Origin: Candidatus Sulfotelmatobacter sp. | GTDB taxonomy: Bacteria > Acidobacteriota > Terriglobia > Terriglobales > SbA1 | NCBI GenBank assembly: GCA_030151135.1 | Contig: JASLEQ010000459.1 | Coordinates: 1-5,031 of the forward strand | Length of the DNA: 5,031 nt | Direction of reading: 5' to 3' | Shown here: in pieces, positions 1-5,031 of the stretch | Layout of the letters: every line of letters starts with the position of its first letter | How positions within the stretch are numbered: the stretch's first letter is position 1 | Made by a program: the position numbers and the translations under genes | The notes under the pieces: model-generated | The model's database searches: none | What the model saw: the letters and a program-made list of their open reading frames with translations, nothing else | What the model was told of the DNA's origin: nothing

Positions 1-1328
1 TCCGGCTTCTCGGGCAAACTAGGCGGATCGATGACCCGGAACCGTTCGCCTTGCTGAAGCAGTTCCATGCTCGTTGCCATGCTCGACTCGTTCTTCTTCT
101 TCAGCAAATCGTCGTAATTTGCTTTGCTTTGATCATACCCACGAGTTAAATCTGCCAATTGCTGTTCGCGAATCGGTTCCTGATTCAAGCGGGACTGATA
201 TCCGTCGATTTTTGCGCTGAGAGTTGCGATGGAGTGCTCCCGATTGCTGATTTCAAGCTGATTGGATCGCAACTGGCTCTCGACCGGAGCCAGAATTGCT
301 GCTTGGGTGCTGTCGGTGGCCGGGTTCATCGATCCGTCACTTCCATCCCCTGCCGCATTCGCCGGCTTATTTCTGAGACCCGCTAAAAGCTGATTCCGCA
401 GTTTTTCTGTTGTGGCTATCTCTTCTTTCACCTTCCGGACGTCCGGATGCCGATCCGTGTAACGGGAACTCAGGTCGCTCAGTTGTGCCCGGAGTTTCTG
501 CAACTGCTGGTCGATCGCAGGCAGACCGACGGGAGTTCCATCCGAGCTTTTCACAGGACCCTGAAGCGTGCGGTACTGGTCCGCAAGACTCTGCAGGTAG
601 ACGCGCTGCTGTCGCGCCGCATTCAGCGAGTCCTGCTCAGTTTGCAACTGGGACTGGAGGCCTTGCAGAATCTGGAGATTGCTGGCGAGTTGCCCCGGCA
701 TCTCCCCGACATGTTCTGCCTTGAACTGCCGGATTCTGTCTTCCTGCGCCGCCAAGTCCTTTCGCGCCGAATCCAACTGCTCTTCGAGAAATTGAGTTGT
801 CCCTTCAGACTGTTGCTGCCGCACCAGCAGATTCTGATTGATGAACAGGTTGGTCAATTCACCCGTGACTTGCTGCGCGAGCAGCGGACTACGAGACGTG
901 TATGAAACGTTGAACGCGGTAATCTGGTTTCGCGCGTCACGCACCAGCTCAATATCGATGTCCTTCCGCATGCTCGTAACCTTGTCGTCGTCGGTAGGCT
1001 CCGCATGCGGGCGGGAGTAAAGATGAAATTCATTAATAATGTGCAGCAGGTTCGTCCTGCTCAGAATCTGCTGTGTGATGCTTTGCATCCTCTCCTGGAG
1101 ATCGTCGCTGATATTCGGCTTAACATAGTCTTTCGGCATCGTGGGCTCTTCGACCAGGATCGAGGTGCTCGACTGATACCGCGGCGGCAGAATCCAACTT
1201 GCGGCCCATACTGCCACCCAACCCACGAAGACCGGGATCAAGAAGTGAAGATGACGACGCTTCACCACCCCCAGCCAACGCTCAATGTCCAGCCCTTCGC
1301 CGCTTTGTTCTTCTAATTCATCTACCAT
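1..1328 (-). CDS. Wzz/GumC-type polysaccharide co-polymerase (chain length determinant), 3' end cut by window
   Basis: This reading frame is open for 442 codons from the ATG at 1328 to the left edge of the window, without a stop. The product is an inner-membrane polysaccharide co-polymerase that would control chain length and link synthesis to export. Residues about 13-24 (DIERWLGVVKRR) and a hydrophobic segment at about 27-48 form the N-terminal Wzz region. The sequence PPRYQSS follows, where the chain enters the periplasm. Residues about 165-320 and 345-415 are Gln/Glu/Lys/Leu-rich and predicted coiled coil, with YTDRHPDV at about 290-297, a motif typical of GumC/EPS chain-length proteins. 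A Gly/Ala/Asn/Ser-rich insert lies at about 320-342. The end (GERFRVIDPPSLPEKP) is the GNVR-type motif that precedes the second membrane helix. That helix, and any fused tyrosine-kinase domain, lie outside the window. The start is 2 bp after the barrel gene stop, with a GGGAAG sequence 6 bases upstream. Family assignment is firm; the polymer is unknown. Confidence 0.93.
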   Translation of the reverse strand, partial: MVDELEEQSGEGLDIERWLGVVKRRHLHFLIPVFVGWVAVWAASWILPPRYQSSTSILVEEPTMPKDYVKPNISDDLQERMQSITQQILSRTNLLHIINEFHLYSRPHAEPTDDDKVTSMRKDIDIELVRDARNQITAFNVSYTSRSPLLAQQVTGELTNLFINQNLLVRQQQSEGTTQFLEEQLDSARKDLAAQEDRIRQFKAEHVGEMPGQLASNLQILQGLQSQLQTEQDSLNAARQQRVYLQSLADQYRTLQGPVKSSDGTPVGLPAIDQQLQKLRAQLSDLSSRYTDRHPDVRKVKEEIATTEKLRNQLLAGLRNKPANAAGDGSDGSMNPATDSTQAAILAPVESQLRSNQLEISNREHSIATLSAKIDGYQSRLNQEPIREQQLADLTRGYDQSKANYDDLLKKKNESSMATSMELLQQGERFRVIDPPSLPEKP

Positions 1329-1330
1329 GA

Positions 1331-2758
1331 CTATCTTCCCAAAGGTCGTGAGAATTGGTACGCAATCGAAATCGATTCGCGATTCGTGTCAGGATTGGCC
1401 GATATGGCCTCAACACCGCTGTAAACCTGGTGAAGCCGCGTATATCCGAGTTGTACGCTCAAGTGCTGCCCGATCATTTGTTGCAAGAAGGCAGAACCTG
1501 ATATCGAGTGGCCATTTTGGCCCCCTAGTGCAGCATTTCCTATCAGATTGTTTTCCGCGTACCCGCCAGTTAGGGATGCATTAAGACTCCTCGTAACCTG
1601 CCGGCGCGCCGAAACCGTGCCGCTATCCTGCTGTACCGCTCCCCCTAGCCCTCCGCCACTCGAAATGATGTGGACATAGCTAAGGGCGAAAGTAGTTAGT
1701 TTTGCTTGCCAGCCCAGACTCGCACCGCCCGCCGGAGTCCACTGCTTCAACGGCACGAGGGGAGCAAGCTGAGTCGTGTCCGAGTATTGCGGTCCGCCAA
1801 AAAGTGAAAATGAAAGCTTCGACGACTTCGGCGCGAAGGTGTAAAACGCGAGCGCCGCGTGGGTTTGCGTTTCGTTTTCTCCACCACTTGGATACGCCAA
1901 CAATCTCTGGTACGTGTAAGTCACTCCAAGATATTGGCTCCTCGCAACCCGGTGCGAATAAAAAGCGAGTCCACCTTGAGAACTCGAATCAAACAAGCCC
2001 GGAACCTGCGCCTGGTCGGGATAATGAAGGGTCGAGAATGTCCCGCTGGCCCCCACCATTTCGTTCAACGCAAACTGATAATCAAGACCCGCGCTTCCAA
2101 AATTACTAAGACGGTCCGCAACCGGCGCAACGATCGAGAAGTTTGGCCCCTGCGTTCCGCCGGATACTACCCCTCCGGCCGCGAAATCGATCGGCTGGTT
2201 GAACACATTCGAGCTTTTCTGAAAGCCGTCGCGAGCACTGAATGTCACGTGCGGGCTGAGGCGGTACTCAAATTCAATCGCGGCATTCTGGTCCGCCTCA
2301 TTACGTCCGCTGGTCCGCTGATAGTAAGTGAACCCTGGCGCGTACGTCAGAAGTGCGTGCATCCGGCTGGTCGTTTCATCCAGCGCAATAAACGGCGCAA
2401 CTGAGTAGCTGACGTCACTCACTGGATGTTCTGTCAAACCACCCAGAACGTTATCTGTGTAGGCGCTGGTGAACGACGCACCGGCCCGTAAAAAATTCGA
2501 CCGCTCTTGCGAGCCCACCGTGACCGGATATGTCTGACCGCTCACGGGAGGAGGTGTCATCATGCGATCGCCGCTAGTCTGGGGATCATAGGTGTCTGGC
2601 ACAGTCGAGTTGCCGTCCACAGCGACTGCCGGGACCGCCTGCGGAGGTGCTTGTGTATTGTCGTTCTGAGCCCATGCTGAACCGGCGCCGAACATTAACA
2701 AAAATATGCCCAGCAGTGCACGGTCCAGCAATCGAAGATTTGGCTGCTCAGGTTTCAT
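1331..2758 (-). CDS. Predicted outer-membrane beta-barrel protein of the EPS export locus
   Basis: The 475-residue product has a signal peptide: a charged n-region, a hydrophobic core LLGIFLLMFG and a likely signal peptidase I site AWA|QN after residue 30. A Pro/Thr/Ala-rich low-complexity stretch (about 31-75) precedes the mature core. From about residue 85 to the end there are alternating polar and hydrophobic strands rich in Gly, Ser, Tyr and Phe, with short turns, and the last strand is SISIAYQF followed by SRPLGR. This is the pattern of a transmembrane beta-barrel of perhaps 16-18 strands, although I could not count strands reliably. It resembles barrels encoded in exosortase/EPS clusters. 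Because it lies between an OPX gene and a co-polymerase gene, it is probably the outer-membrane conduit for the polysaccharide. The ATG is 1 bp after the OPX stop (TGA-A-ATG) and I see no Shine-Dalgarno sequence, so translation is probably coupled. A general porin is the main alternative. Confidence 0.85.
   Translation of the reverse strand: MKPEQPNLRLLDRALLGIFLLMFGAGSAWAQNDNTQAPPQAVPAVAVDGNSTVPDTYDPQTSGDRMMTPPPVSGQTYPVTVGSQERSNFLRAGASFTSAYTDNVLGGLTEHPVSDVSYSVAPFIALDETTSRMHALLTYAPGFTYYQRTSGRNEADQNAAIEFEYRLSPHVTFSARDGFQKSSNVFNQPIDFAAGGVVSGGTQGPNFSIVAPVADRLSNFGSAGLDYQFALNEMVGASGTFSTLHYPDQAQVPGLFDSSSQGGLAFYSHRVARSQYLGVTYTYQRLLAYPSGGENETQTHAALAFYTFAPKSSKLSFSLFGGPQYSDTTQLAPLVPLKQWTPAGGASLGWQAKLTTFALSYVHIISSGGGLGGAVQQDSGTVSARRQVTRSLNASLTGGYAENNLIGNAALGGQNGHSISGSAFLQQMIGQHLSVQLGYTRLHQVYSGVEAISANPDTNRESISIAYQFSRPLGR
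1335..1340 (-). promoter_or_regulatory. Weak ribosome binding site of the co-polymerase gene
   Basis: The minus strand reads GGGAAG, 6 bases before the ATG at 1328 and inside the last codons of the barrel gene. The match to the anti-Shine-Dalgarno sequence is partial. With the TAG-TC-ATG junction, coupled translation is likely. Confidence 0.45.
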
Positions 2759-2759
2759 T

Positions 2760-3395
2760 TCACGGAACGACGATCGTATCTCCCGACACCAGCTTCACAT
2801 TTTGTTGTGGATTTGTGCCCTTGATCATCTCTTTGTAATTGAACGATAGCCGAGCCTGCGAACCGTCGTCCTTTTGTCGAAGGATGTAAATGGACTTCTT
2901 TTTCGCGAAGTCCCGGAATCCACCGGCAATCGCAATCGCATCAAGCACGGTTGCCGCGCTGGCCAGCGGGTAAGAACCCGGTCGCGCGACCTCTCCCAGG
3001 ACGTTGAATTTTTGACTGTTGATCTGTTGCACTATGACGGTGACATCCGGCTCGGAAATGTAGTTCTTCAATTTTTCCGCGATGTCCTGCTCGAGTTTGA
3101 GAGGGCTTCGTCCAGCGGCCTGTACTTCACCGACGAGAGGAAGGGAAATTTTGCCGTCCGAGCGAACCGGCACCGAGCGCGTGATCTCCTGCTCTTTCCA
3201 CACATTGATCGAAAGTACGTCCCCCGCCCCGATCACAAACGTGTCATCGTGCGCCTTCGCAATTCCGGCATTCGCGGCCTCGGAGTTTGACGCTGGTGTT
3301 GCATGATTCGCGAGTGCTTGCGCCCACAGCCCGCCCGAAAAAGCCGTACAGACAACGAACTGCAGAAGTGATCGCCAAAGGATCGTTCTTGTCAT
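2760..3395 (-). CDS. Short Wza-like polysaccharide export (OPX) protein, Poly_export plus SLBB
   Basis: The 211-residue product is a periplasmic or outer-membrane-associated export protein. Residues 1-29 form a signal peptide with candidate cleavage at LWA|QA or ALA|NH. Residues about 51-124 are a Poly_export domain: IGAGDVLSINVWKE opens it, then SDGKISLPLVGEVQAAGRS and the EPDVTVIV strand. Residues about 127-176 are one SLBB domain (FNVLGEVARPGSYPL, then VLDAIAIAGGF). The protein ends with SGDTIVVP, where Pro is more usual than Ser before GDT. E. coli Wza is near 380 residues, with more ring domains and a C-terminal amphipathic helix that crosses the outer membrane. This protein has neither, so it probably needs a partner. 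The only Cys in the signal region (FVVC, residue 16) does not fit a lipobox, so it is probably not a lipoprotein. The ATG overlaps the regulator stop (ATGA) and has a strong AAGGAG 8 bases upstream. Confidence 0.93.
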   Translation of the reverse strand: MTRTILWRSLLQFVVCTAFSGGLWAQALANHATPASNSEAANAGIAKAHDDTFVIGAGDVLSINVWKEQEITRSVPVRSDGKISLPLVGEVQAAGRSPLKLEQDIAEKLKNYISEPDVTVIVQQINSQKFNVLGEVARPGSYPLASAATVLDAIAIAGGFRDFAKKKSIYILRQKDDGSQARLSFNYKEMIKGTNPQQNVKLVSGDTIVVP

Positions 3396-4888
3396 GATCT
3401 CGACTCCTTGCCGTTGGCTCGGATCGCCATGCTATGGACTAGAAATTTTCCGGCCGGAAGAGGCGAAACCAGTGTCTCAGAAGCAGTCATGCGATATTCT
3501 TCAATTTTGTAAAGCAGCGTCCGGTAACTGACCTGCAGCAATCGTGCTGCCGCTTTGCGATTCCAGCCAGTTTTTTGAAGCGCCGACGCGATGGCGTTCC
3601 GCTCCGTCTCAGACTTCACATCATGAATCAACGACTTCAGTGACTTGCCGCCGGACGCATTCCGTTCACTTCCGTTTACATCATTAGAGCCGTTGCCGCC
3701 GTAAACACCTTCGCCCTGGCGGTTGTCCACGCCGTTGGTTTTGATCTGAACGTCGTTGAACGCAAGCTCTGCATCTCCAGCAACCAAGTATCGTTTGACG
3801 AAGCTCTCAAGTTCCTTCAGGTTTCCTGGCCACGAATATTGTTGGCAGGCGCTCAACATCGCCGGAGAAAACTCCCGCGCTGGCAGCCCGTACTGCTTCG
3901 CCAGTTGATGCATCGTGTGCCGCAGAAGAATGCCGATCTCGATTTTGCGTTGCCGTAGTGCAGGAACATGAACGGTGAACGCACTCAGCCGGTAGTACAA
4001 GTCTTCCCGAAGTTTTCCCTGCGAAACGGCTTGCTCGATGCTGGCACTCGTGGACGCCAAAATGCGAACGTCCACAACCCTCTTCTTGTCTACTCCATCA
4101 TTCTGTAGAACCTTGTCCTGCAAAACGCGCAGCAAGCGCCCTTGCAACACCAGCGGCATCTCTGCAATCTCTTCCAGGAAGAGGGTACCTCTTTCGGCGC
4201 GTTCCAGTTTCGCAGAACCGGCCTGCCCGCCAAACAGTTCGGTCTCGAGCAGCTCGCCGGGCATGTCCGCGCAGTTCACTTTTAGAAACTTGAAACCCGA
4301 ACGCACAGAGAGCTTATGGATGAGTCGTGCGACGCTGTCCCTCCCGCTTCCGGGCTCTCCCACAATGAGCACCGGAACATCGGCTTCAGCCAGCAACTGA
4401 ATTTGCCCCCGAAGCCGCTGTGTCGCCGGGCTGGCACTCACGAAAAAGCAGTCCCCATCGACCGGTTCGATGTCCTCGCTCGCGACCGATCCATGGCCGT
4501 TATCCATGGGCGACAGGTGCCGGTAGATTGCAGCTTCGAGTCGTGCCTCATCAATCGGCCGTACGATTGTTTCCTGGGCGCCCAACCGGGTGATCTCTTT
4601 CTTTCGCTCCGTGTCCTCGGGATAGCAGAGTACGATCACCGGCAGCTCTGGCCGCAGACGCCGTAACCAGCGCAGTATATGCAGGCAGTCTGCGTCGCCC
4701 TTCGACAGGTCCAGCAGGAGCATGTCCGAGGTGATGCCCGATTGCAGACGCTCCATCGCAGCCCAGGCACTGGGCGCAACTTCCACGTGCCAGGAATTCG
4801 ACTCCGCGATCGTCCACAATGGACGAAGCACGGAAGAATCTCGGCTCACAACCAGCAGATTTCCAGTTTCAGTTTTGTTTTCTGCCAC
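3392..4888 (-). CDS. NtrC/PilR-like regulator with degenerate receiver and AAA+ domain lacking GAFTGA
   Basis: Starting at the GTG at 4888, the protein has 498 residues. An in-frame GTG at 4915 would add nine residues but lacks a ribosome binding site, whereas 4888 has AAAGGGAG 8 bases upstream. Residues about 10-125 form a receiver-like domain that keeps Asp60 in LLLDLS. The metal-binding acidic pair is Ser15-Arg16, the Thr/Ser switch is Cys88 and the Lys is Arg110. Residues about 150-370 form a sigma-54-activator-type AAA+ domain. Walker A reads GEPGSGRD, with Arg183 in place of Lys. Walker B reads TLFLEE rather than TLFLDE. The arginine-finger segment REDLYYRL (294-301) is intact and sensor II reads WPGNLKELE. 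Only 13 residues separate ELFG from GTLFL, against about 22 in NtrC, and the GAFTGA loop is gone. An Asn/Gly-rich linker (about 385-415) leads to a good Fis-type helix-turn-helix (440-466, TGWNRKAAARLLQVSYRTLLYK) and a 30-residue tail. DNA binding is well supported; classical sigma-54 activation is doubtful. It is the first gene of the visible export block and probably controls EPS genes. Confidence 0.9.
   Translation of the reverse strand: MAENKTETGNLLVVSRDSSVLRPLWTIAESNSWHVEVAPSAWAAMERLQSGITSDMLLLDLSKGDADCLHILRWLRRLRPELPVIVLCYPEDTERKKEITRLGAQETIVRPIDEARLEAAIYRHLSPMDNGHGSVASEDIEPVDGDCFFVSASPATQRLRGQIQLLAEADVPVLIVGEPGSGRDSVARLIHKLSVRSGFKFLKVNCADMPGELLETELFGGQAGSAKLERAERGTLFLEEIAEMPLVLQGRLLRVLQDKVLQNDGVDKKRVVDVRILASTSASIEQAVSQGKLREDLYYRLSAFTVHVPALRQRKIEIGILLRHTMHQLAKQYGLPAREFSPAMLSACQQYSWPGNLKELESFVKRYLVAGDAELAFNDVQIKTNGVDNRQGEGVYGGNGSNDVNGSERNASGGKSLKSLIHDVKSETERNAIASALQKTGWNRKAAARLLQVSYRTLLYKIEEYRMTASETLVSPLPAGKFLVHSMAIRANGKESRS
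3404..3409 (-). promoter_or_regulatory. Ribosome binding site of the OPX gene, inside the regulator coding end
   Basis: The minus strand reads AAGGAG, then 8 bases, then the ATG at 3395. The site lies within the last codons of the regulator gene, so the OPX gene can be translated both by reinitiation across the ATGA overlap and by direct ribosome binding. Confidence 0.75.
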
Positions 4889-4896
4889 GAGGTTGG

Positions 4897-4904
4897 CTCC
4901 CTTT
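4897..4904 (-). promoter_or_regulatory. Ribosome binding site that decides the regulator start
   Basis: On the minus strand this reads AAAGGGAG, followed by 8 bases and then GTG at 4888. It supports the GTG at 4888 over the in-frame GTG at 4915, whose upstream bases show no purine-rich site. Confidence 0.7.
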
Positions 4905-4929
4905 GGAAGTTGCACGGAGCAAAGTGATT

Positions 4930-5031
4930 TCAGGCTGGTTCGATTTCGTAGCCTTCAACTCGGACTGCTAACGAGCGTTGAATCGCGTCCACTGAGATGA
5001 CAAGAGTCTCACTTCCCGGAATGGAAGTAAG
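4930..5031 (-). CDS. Probable C-terminal end of an unidentified upstream gene
   Basis: From the right edge, one minus-strand frame is open for 33 codons and ends with TGA at 4932-4930. The translation includes IPGSETLVISVDAI and RVEGYEIEPA, which looks like ordinary protein with alternating strands. The other two minus frames hit stops after 6 and 20 codons. The stop lies 41 bp before the chosen start of the regulator, so the two genes are probably in one operon. The fragment is too short to assign to a family. It could still be chance reading through a promoter region. Confidence 0.45.
   Translation of the reverse strand, partial: LTSIPGSETLVISVDAIQRSLAVRVEGYEIEPA
4954..4982 (-). repeat. 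Imperfect inverted repeat upstream of the regulator gene
   Basis: TTCAA pairs with TTGAA and CTCG pairs with CGAG. This gives nine base pairs around a 9-base loop, with a 2-base bulge (CG) on one arm. It lies about 65-95 bp before the regulator GTG, inside the probable end of the upstream reading frame. No run of T follows on the minus strand, so it is not a standard intrinsic terminator. It could be an operator or an RNA hairpin, or a chance structure. Confidence 0.35.

Noticed and set aside
447..905. 152-codon plus-strand frame, and other plus-strand frames in 159-1316
   Set aside because: They lie opposite the co-polymerase gene, whose minus frame is continuous and matches a known family. 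The plus translations look like antisense shadow, rich in Arg and Leu with no domain pattern.
1702..2404. Two overlapping plus-strand frames of 135 and 181 codons
   Set aside because: They are antisense to the beta-barrel gene, which has a clear signal peptide and strand pattern. The plus products show no recognisable features.
4551..4817. 88-codon minus-strand frame inside the regulator gene
   Set aside because: It is an alternate frame of the receiver-coding region. Its Ala/Arg/Gly-rich translation has no domain features and no ribosome binding site was seen.
4889..4990. Search for a sigma-54 (-24/-12) or sigma-70 promoter before the regulator
   Set aside because: No TGGCAC-N5-TTGC match was found. 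TTGAAG followed 17 bases later by GCCTGA is too weak to call, and the region may be within an operon.
5011..5028. Inverted repeat ACTTCC-CGGAAT-GGAAGT at the right edge
   Set aside because: The arms are only 6 bp and the repeat lies within the probable coding end of the upstream gene. The window ends 3 bases later, so context cannot be judged.

Overview
The window is a tightly packed piece of an exopolysaccharide (EPS) or capsule export operon. All genes lie on the minus strand, so the operon reads from right to left. Moderately high GC, the gene order and the style of the proteins suggest an environmental Gram-negative bacterium, most likely an Acidobacteriota member. The protein features behind this are a short outer-membrane export (OPX) protein, a beta-barrel ending in FSRPLGR, and an NtrC-like regulator with a WNRKAAARLL-type Fis helix. 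The taxonomic assignment is an inference from general resemblance.

Layout in transcription order: (1) 5031-4930, the probable last 33 codons of an unidentified upstream gene. (2) A gap of about 40 bp holding the ribosome binding site of the next gene. (3) 4888-3392, an NtrC/PilR-type regulator with receiver, AAA+ and Fis-HTH domains, whose receiver and ATPase are both degenerate and which has no GAFTGA loop. (4) 3395-2760, a short Wza-like OPX protein with Poly_export and SLBB domains, overlapping the regulator by 4 bp. (5) 2758-1331, a 475-residue predicted outer-membrane beta-barrel with a signal peptide, 1 bp after the OPX stop. (6) 1328 to the left edge, a Wzz/GumC-type polysaccharide co-polymerase cut off by the window just after its GNVR-like motif, 2 bp after the barrel stop. 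Apart from the gap after the first reading frame there is no intergenic space. No RNA genes, insertion sequences, CRISPR arrays or convincing terminators were seen.

How the parts fit: the co-polymerase sits in the inner membrane and sets chain length or bridges the periplasm. The short OPX protein would form the periplasmic ring. It lacks a C-terminal region long enough to cross the outer membrane, so the adjacent beta-barrel is a good candidate for the actual outer-membrane pore, as in the composite OPX/beta-barrel translocon of Myxococcus xanthus (EpsY/EpsX). The co-transcribed regulator presumably controls this or a related locus. From its sequence it should neither be a normal phosphorylation-switched protein nor a normal sigma-54 activator, and that is the most unusual thing in the window.
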